Made by a program: the position numbers and the translations under genes | NCBI RefSeq assembly: GCF_001294335.1 | Contig: NZ_LGKG01000171.1 | Span: 1-38,717, forward strand | Origin: Streptomyces chattanoogensis | GTDB lineage: Bacteria > Actinomycetota > Actinomycetes > Streptomycetales > Streptomycetaceae | Direction: 5' to 3' | Length of the DNA stretch: 38,717 nt | Part shown: positions 35,801 through 38,717 of the stretch, piece by piece | How the letters are laid out: each line of letters opens with the position of its first letter | How positions within the stretch are numbered: position 1 is the stretch's first letter | Notes under the pieces: generated by a model | Databases searched by the model: none | The model's input: the letters and a program-made list of their open reading frames with translations, nothing else | What the model was told of the DNA's origin: nothing

Positions 35801-38717
35801 CGGCGACGAGGACCAGCTCGCCGTCCGTACCACCGCGACCTTCGTCCGCCGCCTGGCACACCACCGGGCCGCACCGGCCCCCGAGGCAAGCACGTTCCGC
35901 CCCACCGGAACCGTGCTCGTCACCGGCGGCACCGGTGCGCTCGGCGGCCACGTCGCCCGATGGCTGGCCGAGGCGGGCGCCGAGCACCTGCTGCTGGTCA
36001 GCCGGCGCGGCACCGACGCCCCCGGCGCCGCTGAACTGGCCGCAGGGATACGGCAGTTGGGGGCAGAGGTCACCCTCGCGGCGTGCGACACCGCCGACCG
36101 GGACGCGCTCGCCGCCGTCCTGGCCGCGATCCCCGACGAGCACCCGCTCACCGCGGTGTTCCACACCGCCGGCACCGTCGACGACGGCACCCTGGACACG
36201 CTCACCCCCGAGCAGTTCACCTCCGTCCTGCGCACCAAGGTCACCGCCACCCTCAACCTGCACGAGACGACCCGCGAGCAGGACCTGAGCGCCTTCGTGC
36301 TCTTCTCCTCCGTCGCCGGCACCCTCGGCGCACCCGGCCAGGGCAACTACGCCGCCGGCAACGCCTTCCTCGACGCCCTCGCCGAACACCGCCGCGCCCA
36401 CGGCCTGCCTGCCACCTCGCTGGCCTGGGGCCCCTGGGCCGAGACCGGCATGGCGGCCGACGGCACCGGCATCCAGGACCGCGTCCGCCGCGGCGGCTTC
36501 ACCCCCATGGCACCCCAGCTCGCCCTCACCGCACTGCGCCAGGCGATCGAGCACGACGCCACGACGCTGACCCTCGCGGACATCGACTGGCAGCGGTACG
36601 CAGAGGTCTTCACCGCGACGCGCCCCAGCCCGGTCGTCGGCGACCTGCCCGAACTGCAGCGGGTCGCGCCGCCTGCCGGGTCACCGGAAGCCGCCCTGCG
36701 GGAACCGGCCCTGCGTCAACGGCTCGCCGGGCTCTCCCCGGCCGCGCGCCCCCGTTTCGTCCTGGACCTGGTACGCACACAGGTGGCCGCGGTCCTCGGG
36801 CACAGCGGCACCTCGGCCATCGGTGCCGACCGCGCCTTCAGCGACCTCGGCTTCGACTCGCTGACCATCGTCGAACTGCGCAACACCCTCACGGCCACCA
36901 CCGGCCTGAAACTGCCCGCGACCCTCGTCTACGACCACCCGACCCCGACCGCCCTCGCCGACTTCCTGCTCGCCGAACTCCTGGGCGCCCTGCCCGAGCC
37001 CGCGACCGGCGCCCCGGCCCTCGCCCCCCGCGCCGCGGACGACGACCCCATCGCCATCGTCGGCATGAACTGCCGCTTCCCCGGCGGCATACGGTCCCCC
37101 GAGGACCTCTGGCAGCTGCTGAGCAGCGGTGCGGACGCGATCAGCGGATTCCCCGCGGACCGCGGCTGGGACCTCGACGCGCTCGCCCGCGGCGCCTCCG
37201 CCACCCTCGAAGGCGGATTCCTGGACGGCGTCGGCCTCTTCGACGCCTCCTTCTTCGGCATCGCGCCCCGCGAGGCACTGGCCATGGACCCCCAGCAGCG
37301 CCTGCTGCTGGAGACCTCCTGGGAGGCGTTCGAGCGGGCCGGCATCGACGCGACCACCCTGCGCGGCAGCCGTACCGGCGTGTTCGTCGGCACCAACGGC
37401 CAGGACTACGCCACGGTCCTGCGCCAGGGCACCGGCACCACCGACATCCGCGGCCATGTCGCCACCGGCAACACCGCCAGCGTCATGTCCGGCCGCCTCT
37501 CCTACGCCTTCGGCCTGGAGGGCCCGGCCGTCACCGTCGACACCGCCTGCTCCTCCGCGCTGGTCGCCCTGCACATGGCCGCGGGCGCCCTGCGCAGCGG
37601 CGAGTGCAGCCTGGCCCTGGCCGGCGGCGTCTCGGTCATGTCCAGCCCCGACTCCTTCACCGAGTTCACGGTCCAGGGCGGGCTGGCCCCCGACGGGCGG
37701 TGCAAACCGTTCGCCGAAGCCGCCGACGGCACCAGCTGGTCCGAGGGCGTGGGCGTCCTCCTCCTGGAACGCCTCTCCGACGCCCGCCGCAACGGCCACG
37801 ACGTCTGGGGCATCGTGCGCGGCACCGCCGTCAACCAGGACGGCGCCTCCAACGGACTGACCGCGCCCAGCGGACGGGCCCAGCAGCGCGCCATCCGCCA
37901 GGCACTCGCCGACGCCGACCTCACCCCCGCGGACGTCGATGTCGTCGAGGCCCACGGCACCGGCACCACCCTCGGCGACCCGATCGAGGCCCACGCCCTC
38001 ATGGCCGCCTACGGACAGGACCGGCCGAAGGACCGGCCGCTGCTGCTCGGCGCCGTGAAGTCGAACCTGGGTCACACCCAGGCCGCCGCCGGTGTGGCCG
38101 GCACCATCAAGGTGCTGCTCGCGATGCGCCACGGCGTACTGCCCAAGACCCTGCACACCGACTCCCCGTCCTCGCACGTGGACTGGACGGAAGGCACGGT
38201 CTCGCTGCTCACCGAGCAGCGGCACTGGCCCGAGACCGGGCACGCCCGGCGGGCCGGCGTCTCCGCCTTCGGCGTCAGCGGCACCAACGCCCACGTCATC
38301 ATCGAACAGGCGCCGGACGCCGAGGAGCCCGTGGCACACGAGCCCGCCACGGTGCCGGACCTCGTGCCCTGGCCGGTGTCCGGCAAGTCCGAGGCCGCGC
38401 TGGCGGCAGGGATCGCGCGGGTCTCGGCGCTGACCGGCCTGTCACCGGTCGACGTGGGCCACTCCCTCACCACGGGCAGGGCGGCGTTCGCCCACCGCGC
38501 GGTCCTCGCGGCCGACGGCGAGGGCGTGCGGGAACTCGCACGCGGCGTCGCCCAGGAGGTCGACGGGAAGCTGGCGGTGCTGTTCTCGGGCCAGGGCGCT
38601 CAACGAGTGGGCGCGGGCCGGGAGTTGTACGGCCGGTTCCCGGTGTTCGCGGAGGCGTTGGACGAGGTGCTGGCGCACTTCGACGGCGGGTTGCGGGAGG
38701 TGATGTTCGGTGATGCG
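17820..38717 (+). CDS. pimS2: Giant type I modular PKS, four complete modules plus a KS, 3' partial
   Basis: The frame stays open for 6966 codons to the window edge. The N-terminus is a coiled-coil docking helix ([21 protein letters not shown]). Modules are: 1, KS-AT-DH-KR-ACP; 2, KS-AT-KR-ACP; 3, KS-AT-KR-ACP; 4, KS-AT-KR-ACP; 5, KS and the start of an AT. ATs 1, 2 and 4 are malonyl type (GHSIGE, HAFH) and AT3 is methylmalonyl type (GHSQGE, YASH). The reductive pattern (C=C, OH, OH with methyl branch, OH) matches the C16-C9 side of a pimaricin-like macrolactone, that is PimS2 modules 5-8 and onward, so I assign it there rather than to the first elongation protein. Nystatin and amphotericin NysI/AmphI proteins have similar patterns. 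The start is uncertain: GTG 17820 (VANMDQEQ) resembles other PKS N-termini; ATG 17829 and ATG 17805 are in frame; none has a strong ribosome-binding site. Confidence 0.95.
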   Translation, partial: MANMDQEQKLRDYLKRASADLRRSRQRVGELEAAAREPIAIVGMSCRFPGGVRSPEELWSLLAADGDGITASPADRGWELLAEDAGEFSGGFLHDAAEFDASFFGISPREALAMDPQQRLLLESSWEAFEQAGIDPAAVRGTRTGMFVGAMPQEYRVGPDDDVQGFALTGTTTSVISGRLAYFFGAVGPAVTVDTACSSSLVALHLAAHSLRQGECSLALAAGVTVMSSPTTFVEFSRQGGLSADGRCRSFADSANGTGWAEGVGVLVLERLSEARRNGHEILAVIRGSAVNQDGASNGLTAPNGPSQQRVIEQALVSARLSADEVDVVEAHGTGTTLGDPVEAQALLATYGRNRDDDRPLLLGSVKSNLGHTQAAAGMAGVIKMVLAMRHGLLPRTLHVDEPSSHVDWTQGAVRLLTEPVPWPQGEQPRRAGVSSFGLSGTNAHTILEEAPAAPEDEREPAATEPLAAGAVPWLVSGRTREALRAQAAQLLEHLTPRPGRAPLNPVDIAYSLATARSGLEHRAAFTAADLDRARAALTALADGTPAPGLVQDTARTRSKLAFLFAGQGSQRPGMGRELAARFPVFATALDACLTHLDQGFARPLKDVLFAAECTPEAALLDETGYAQPALFAIEVALYRLAESFGIKPDFLAGHSIGEIAAAHVAGVFTLADAAALVLARGRLMQALPEGGTMVSLEAAEEEVLPLLEDRQDRVSIAAVNGPAAVVVAGRADDVTAVAEHFGALGRKSKRLRVSHAFHSPLMEPMLEEFRTAVSRLTPQAPVIPVVSGLTGTLATVEQLTSPDYWVDHARHTVRFADALAWLDGHGAATFLELGPDGVLSAMAQSCLAAADTDTAADGVPATLAALRPGRPEAETLTAALAGLHTRGVAVQWEPYFQDTGARRADLPTYAFQRRRYWPKSVPATGGDVRAAGLGAAHHPLLTAAVSVANSDGLLLTGRLSRRTHPWLADHAVRGTVLLPGTAFLELAVRAGDEAGCGRVEELTLAAPLVLPEEGGVQVQVWVGSPDASGRREVSIHSRPDGPEELPWTQHAAGTLVAGEHHAGFDAAVWPPADARPLDLDGFYDRMADTGFGYGPLFQGLRAAWRSGDDVYAEVTLPQAVDSAASFGLHPALLDAALHAAAFVDLGENARGGLPFSWQDVTLHASGASTVRVKLTPDGDDAVAIAVADTTGAPVASIGSLVLRTLPDEQLDAANSLVRDALFEVRWSEPRQAVQGAPASAAVLGPDLFGLERALAPTDLTVTALPGPDAAAHAPDVVLAPVEGAAEDEVVTAVHARTAHVLERLRTWLEDERYAASRLVFVTRGAVATDARQAPDPVAAAVWGLVRAAQTEHPSRFGLLDLDPGTAEPAAEPLLRALALSSDEPQAAVRGTTVLTARLARAQAPRAATEWDPEGTVVLTGATGGLGRVLARHLVAERGVRHLLLVSRRGADADGAGELMAELAGHGAQVALAACDLADRVAVQRLLAGVPAEHPVTAVVHSAGSLDDGVIASLTPERISAVLRPKADAVWHLHEATRDLDLAAFVVFSSLSGTVGAAGQGNYAAANAFLDALAQLRRAQGLPGISLAWGPWEPTAGMTGGLTDEDLDRLARMGTPALTEEQGTALFDAATATDAAVLLPTRLDLSVLRVQSEIPALWRGLIRTPARRSVVSGQEAAVTLVQKLSRLAETDRREVVLDLVAGQVAAVLGHAGTADIDPRRPLRELGFDSLTAVELRNRLNAATGLRTAATVIFDHPTVDALAAHLLDGLMGSEAAAAADAPRTATAADDDPIVIVGMSCRYPGGVASPEDLWRLVSEGTDAISGLPADRGWDLDALYDPDPDRTGTSCSRFGGFLHTAADFDPAFFGMSPREALATDSQQRLLLEASWEAVERAGIDPVSLRGSQTGVFAGVMYNDYATVLSGGQFEGHQGSGTAPSVASGRISYTLGLEGPAVTVDTACSSSLVAMHWAMQALRAGECSLALAGGVTVMSTPGALIEFSRQRGLSPDGRCKAFGDGADGVGWSEGVGVLVLERLSDARRNGHRVLAVVRGSAVNQDGASNGLTAPNGPAQQRVIRQALSAAGLTATDIDAVEGHGTGTTLGDPIEAQALLATYGQDRDPDSPLLLGSVKSNIGHTQAAAGVAGVIKMVMAMRHGVLPRTLHADAPSSHVEWDSGAVRLLTDETPWPQADRPRRAAVSSFGFSGTNAHLIVEEPAAVAEQREEPALTPAVVPWTLSGKNRAALRDQAARLRTFLDERPALNLADVALSLATTRSAFDQRAVVTGDRDELLHALADLAADRPGPALTEGEVGGAGKLAVVFSGQGSQRPGAGRELAARFPAFAQALDEVTAALDPHLDRPLKDVLFAPEGSPEAALLDRTEWTQPALFAVGVALHRLFRSWGIRPDVLMGHSIGEITAAHVAGVLSLPDAARLVIARGRLMQELPAGGAMISLQATEDETAPLLAGREHEVSLAAVNGPRSVVVAGELAAVEEIAAHFAAQGRKTKRLPVSHAFHSPLMEPALDGLREVAAELTYHAPDVTVISGLTGRPATDDELRSADYWVAHARGAVRFADTLRAAHDCGAGTFLELGPDSVLSAAAQDALGDDADAHIVPMLRAGRGEERCAATALARLHVRGTAVDWPAYLAGTGARTLDLPTYAFQHERYWPEQTPARLAQGAADPADAELWGAVERGDATELAALLGLRDEQHASLYALLPALSSWRQHRHEKALLDSTRYRVAWRPVPATAAPVLDGTWLLVTADGIDSDEILDALRGHGAQFEPLVLDDACRDRAHLADRLAAVRDQDRPLTGVLSLLPLADRPGDETGAQPSTGLALSLVLIRALADTDLAAPLWTLTRGAVTTGADDPLTHPLQAAAWGLGRVAALEHPQLWGGLIDLPAALDAPATQHLVSALAAQGGEDQIAVRATGALGRRLVRHPQAELPPADTFTARGTVLVTGGTGALGAEAARWLARSGAEHLLLTSRRGPDAPGAAELAAEIEELGARVTLAACDTADRDALAALLDSVPDEHPLTGVVHAAGVGQAAALADTPLADAAQAMAAKLLGAAHLDSLLDGHDLDFFVLVSSIAGVWGSAGQSAYSAANAYLDALAERRAARGLPATSVAWGPWAEAGMATHEAVTDELHRRGLRFLAPATALAELRRAVVHQDVTVTVADIDWERYHPVFTSTRPSALFDELAEVQALARAEGESAAPEFAARLRGLDQDEQERLLGDLVRAEAAIALGHDSADAIAERRAFRDAGFDSLTAVELRKRLAALTGLALPATLVFDYPTPVALARHLREELLGTSGDMAAPVATAAGGFDEPIAIVGMSCRFPGGVRSPRQLWDLVSEGVDAISDFPVNRGWHTDGLFHPDPDNPGTTYSTQGGFLHDAGEFDASFFGISPREALSMDPQQRLLLETTWEAFEHAGIDPTTVHGTTTGTFIGSTYQEYGLGVEDGSAGHLVTGTSPSVLSGRLAYLFGLEGPAVTVDTACSSSLVALHLACQSLRNGESSLALAGGATVMTNPNPFVAFSRQRALAGDGRCKAFSDGADGMTLAEGVGVLVLERLSDARRNGHEILAVVRGSAINQDGASNGLSAPNGPSQQRVIRQALANSGLAPADVDAVEAHGTGTALGDPIEAQALLATYGPGRDPGSPLLLGSVKSNIGHTQSAAGVAGVIKMVLALRNGQLPRTLHADTPSRHIDWTPGTVSLLTEPTDWPQGERPRRCAVSSFGISGTNAHTILEEAPRPHETNPAQPVPPAGGAVPWVLSARTPGALRAQAAHLAAHLDGEAPGALDVGHTLVATRTLFDHRAVVVGTDDASRRAALDALATGGSAPGIVQGAADTDGKTVFVFPGQGSQWAGMGARLLEESPVFAARLTECATALSEFVDWSLLDVLRQADGAPTLDRVDVVQPASFAVMVSLAALWASHGITPDAVVGHSQGEIAAAAVAGALSLQDAARVVALRSQAIARGLAGSGGMLSVPLPAADVEQRLAGAAGYSDLSIAAVNGPRSTVVSGATAPLDALQAELVAEDIRAKRIAVDYASHSAQVERVRDELSTVLAPVRPRPAQVPFFSTVTGDWLDTTVMDAEYWFTNLRQTVHFQPAIGELLAQGHHFFIEVSSHPVLSMGIQATAEEAGAAAAVLGTLRRDTGGTDRFLTSLAEAFVRGAGADWSAVFAGSGARRVPLPTYAFQREHLWAIPERSQNRPEADPADAEFWTAVEEEDVEALASSLRLDRTSLAPVLPALSHWRKRRRELSTVDSWRYRATWKPLTSLPAADLTGTWLVVAPEGADTDSLTGVLAAHGAETRTLVLDDACADRATLTARLTGLDGATDLTGVVSLPARADEASATHPALSRALALTVALVQALGDAGIDAPLWCLTQGAVSTGRADRLTRPDQAQILGLGWTAALEHPQRWGGLVDLPEQLDQRAGERLAAILTGRSGEDQLAVRSSGVLARRVVRATPADPAPARPWTPRGTTLVTGGTGTLAPHLARWLAQQGAEHIVLTSRRGPAAPGAGELVRELAELGCTAEAVACDLTDRDAVAQMLAALEAEGRTVRTVVHTAVTIELAPLDETSLDDFAKVMDAKVTGARNLDELLGDDLDAFVLYSSTAGMWGSGAHAAYVAGNAYLNALAEHRRARGARATAVSWGIWADDLKLGRVDPGQIRRSGLVFMDPQLALTGLRQALDDDETLLAVADVDWERYYPVFTSARPTRLFEDLPEVQRLEENTTHVADSGSEFATRLLGLAAAEQDRLLLDLVRTEAATALGHASPDVLSEQRAFRDVGFDSLTAVDLRNRISTVTGLALPSTMVFDYPNPLALVAFLREAITGTATAAPETSTTTAVDDEPIAIIGMSCRYPGGVGSPEDLWRLVAEGGDATGEFPTDRGWDAEGLYDPDPDRAGHTYSTRGGFLHDAADFDASFFGISPREALAMDPQQRLLLETSWEAMERAGIDPATLRGSSTGTFIGASYQDYGAFGAGPEGAEGHLITGTISSVLSGRLSYTYGFEGPAVSLDTACSSSLVALHLACQSLRNGESSLALAGGVSIMSTPGAFVGFSRQRAMAADGRCKAYSDQADGMSLAEGVGLVLVERLSDARRNGHQVLAVIRGSAVNQDGASNGLTAPNGPSQQRVIRQALANAGVQAAEVDVIDGHGTGTALGDPIEAQALLATYGQDRDPHSPLLLGSVKSNIGHTQMASGVASVIKMVMAMRHAAVPQSLHIDRPSSHVDWSSGALHLLTEPLPWPTTGHPRRAGVSSFGLSGTNVHTILEQAPEDRTEGDEGDTATAPARPADPTPVTPVTPVLLTLSGHTEAGLRAQAGRLLTHLTDHPELPLTDLAFSLATSRTALEHRAAVVTDAPGTLTRALTALRDATPDGGLLTGRPDRGRLAFLFTGQGSQRPGMGRELYDRHPVYAEALDAALARFDLALDRPLREILFADPGTPEAALLDDTGYTQPALFALEVALFRLAESWGLRPDYVAGHSIGEFAAAHAAGVLSLEDACTLVAARARLMAALPPGGAMASVEAAEDEVAAVLAPYEGRAVVAAVNTPASLVVSGDEDVVLAVAAHFHELGRRTKRLPVSHAFHSPHMDAMLDAFARAAEGVTFHPPELPLVSTLTGEPIPADDLCSAQYWTRQARGTVRFADAVRHLTEHGVTTFFELGPDAVLSGAVRESTGERTPATAIPALRRDRPEAPALTTALARLHLHGVRVDWDAVFAGSGARRTDLPTYPFQRERYWPEAAAGAAAPAHPADAADAEFWSAVERADLASLGSSLDLDDDTLNAVVPALSSWRRRSRERSTVDGWRYRTTWKPLTGTSATGHPAGTWLVLAPADGERAWTDAVAGALGADAVRVDITAPRRRELAERMGELAEEYGEFAGVLSLLATADEGTEGADEATTPGLLLTATALQALGDAGIEAPLWCVTRTAVAVDRAEHPARPAQAAVWGLGRVAALEHPQRWGGLVDLPDELDGTTLRRLATVLADSGDEDQLAVRTTATFVRRLAHHRAAPAPEASTFRPTGTVLVTGGTGALGGHVARWLAEAGAEHLLLVSRRGTDAPGAAELAAGIRQLGAEVTLAACDTADRDALAAVLAAIPDEHPLTAVFHTAGTVDDGTLDTLTPEQFTSVLRTKVTATLNLHETTREQDLSAFVLFSSVAGTLGAPGQGNYAAGNAFLDALAEHRRAHGLPATSLAWGPWAETGMAADGTGIQDRVRRGGFTPMAPQLALTALRQAIEHDATTLTLADIDWQRYAEVFTATRPSPVVGDLPELQRVAPPAGSPEAALREPALRQRLAGLSPAARPRFVLDLVRTQVAAVLGHSGTSAIGADRAFSDLGFDSLTIVELRNTLTATTGLKLPATLVYDHPTPTALADFLLAELLGALPEPATGAPALAPRAADDDPIAIVGMNCRFPGGIRSPEDLWQLLSSGADAISGFPADRGWDLDALARGASATLEGGFLDGVGLFDASFFGIAPREALAMDPQQRLLLETSWEAFERAGIDATTLRGSRTGVFVGTNGQDYATVLRQGTGTTDIRGHVATGNTASVMSGRLSYAFGLEGPAVTVDTACSSALVALHMAAGALRSGECSLALAGGVSVMSSPDSFTEFTVQGGLAPDGRCKPFAEAADGTSWSEGVGVLLLERLSDARRNGHDVWGIVRGTAVNQDGASNGLTAPSGRAQQRAIRQALADADLTPADVDVVEAHGTGTTLGDPIEAHALMAAYGQDRPKDRPLLLGAVKSNLGHTQAAAGVAGTIKVLLAMRHGVLPKTLHTDSPSSHVDWTEGTVSLLTEQRHWPETGHARRAGVSAFGVSGTNAHVIIEQAPDAEEPVAHEPATVPDLVPWPVSGKSEAALAAGIARVSALTGLSPVDVGHSLTTGRAAFAHRAVLAADGEGVRELARGVAQEVDGKLAVLFSGQGAQRVGAGRELYGRFPVFAEALDEVLAHFDGGLREVMFGDA
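17929..23130 (+). other. PKS module 1: KS-AT(malonyl)-DH-KR(B)-ACP
   Basis: The KS has DTACSSS (Cys codon 18408-18410). The AT spans about 19490-20400 with GHSIGE and SHAFHS, so malonyl. The DH (20610-21450) is intact: [11 protein letters not shown] (His 20730-20732) and [10 protein letters not shown] (Asp 21222-21224). The KR catalytic half (22050-22730) has LTGATGGLG and SLDDGV, so B-type, with QGNYAAANA. The ACP has LGFDSL near 22995. There is no ER. Expected outcome: one trans double bond, the last of the polyene. Confidence 0.93.
23181..27735 (+). other. PKS module 2: KS-AT(malonyl)-KR(A1)-ACP
   Basis: The KS has [12 protein letters not shown] (Cys 23697-23699). The AT (24765-25700) has GHSIGE and SHAFHS, malonyl. 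A dimerisation element ([12 protein letters not shown], near 25860) replaces a DH. The KR (26660-27360) lacks LDD and has [11 protein letters not shown], an A1-type pattern. The ACP has AGFDSL. Expected outcome: a hydroxyl of the L type, in pimaricin numbering the C15-OH that carries mycosamine. Confidence 0.92.
27783..32320 (+). other. PKS module 3: KS-AT(methylmalonyl)-KR(A2)-ACP
   Basis: The KS has DTACSSS (Cys 28299-28301). The AT (29380-30330) has [17 protein letters not shown] and YASHS, all methylmalonyl signs; it is the only such AT in the window. A dimerisation element ([12 protein letters not shown]) is present. The KR has [11 protein letters not shown] (W plus His three before Tyr), an A2 type, which sets both hydroxyl and methyl. 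Its NADPH loop is GGTGTLAPH, with Ala for the third Gly. Expected outcome: C13-OH and the C12 methyl later oxidised by PimG. Confidence 0.92.
32373..36985 (+). other. PKS module 4: KS-AT(malonyl)-KR(B)-ACP
   Basis: The KS has SLDTACSSS (Cys 32895-32897). The AT (34005-34930) has GHSIGE and SHAFHS. A dimerisation element ([12 protein letters not shown]) is present. The KR (35900-36590) has AGTVDDGTL and [13 protein letters not shown], so B-type. The ACP has [11 protein letters not shown]. Expected outcome: a D-type hydroxyl, C11-OH in pimaricin numbering. Its KS shares near-identical stretches with module 3. Confidence 0.92.
37038..38717 (+). other. PKS module 5, KS and start of AT (partial)
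   Basis: The KS is complete ([12 protein letters not shown], Cys 37548-37550; EAHGTGT; NLGHTQ). The AT begins at about 38570 ([16 protein letters not shown]) and runs off the edge before its active-site Ser. Reductive domains are not visible. In pimaricin the matching module leaves a C9 keto group. Confidence 0.9.

Noticed and set aside
32433..36554. A 1373-codon minus-strand open frame, and similar ones at 17727-21236, 21288-24305 and 26271-29648
   Set aside because: They are antisense mirrors of GC-rich PKS codons. Their translations are Gly/Arg/Val/His-rich with no domain motifs, and the plus frame is a clear PKS.

Overview
The window is very GC-rich actinomycete DNA, almost certainly Streptomyces: codons end in G/C, long antisense ORF shadows are everywhere, and GTG and TTG starts occur. 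It covers the middle of a type I polyketide cluster for a glycosylated small polyene macrolide of the pimaricin (natamycin)/tetramycin type. This rests on gene content and order, protein motifs and regulatory sites read by eye. No database search was run.

Layout. (1) Bases 2-937 are the 3' end of a plus-strand PKS gene (KR, ACP, C-terminal docking tail). Its KR-ACP join is abnormally short. A perfect 39-bp inverted repeat covers its stop codon. (2) Bases 1061-1732 (minus) are a truncated IphP-type tyrosine phosphatase, probably a relic. (3) Bases 1819-15143 are a seven-gene minus-strand operon. Transcribed from right to left it is: two ABC exporter half-transporters (pimA, pimB), a Tat-secreted cholesterol oxidase (pimE), a mycosamine aminotransferase (pimC), a P450 and its [3Fe-4S] ferredoxin (pimG, pimF), and the PKS loading protein CoL-ACP-KS(Ser)-AT-ACP (pimS0). 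(4) Bases 15144-15580 are a divergent promoter region with a perfect match to the published PimM operator consensus. (5) Plus-strand genes follow: GDP-mannose 4,6-dehydratase (pimJ), type II thioesterase (pimI) and a giant PKS (pimS2-like) that runs off the window after four full modules and a KS.

How they fit together (inference from polyene chemistry): PimS0 primes the chain. The PKS ending at 937 would be the polyene-forming protein. The giant PKS then adds, in order, one C=C (DH-KR), one hydroxyl (A1-type KR), a methyl-branched unit (methylmalonyl AT, A2-type KR) and another hydroxyl (B-type KR). That matches the C16-C9 part of a pimaricin-like ring: end of the polyene, the glycosylated C15-OH, the C13-OH with the C12 branch, and C11-OH. 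PimG/PimF would oxidise the C12 methyl to a carboxyl. PimJ and PimC would make GDP-mycosamine. PimA/PimB would export the product. The glycosyltransferase, epoxidase and regulators are outside the window.

The least explained parts are at the left end: the fused KR-ACP, the long inverted repeat, and the headless phosphatase with its own operator-like site. A cluster of degenerate motifs in the loading protein is the other.
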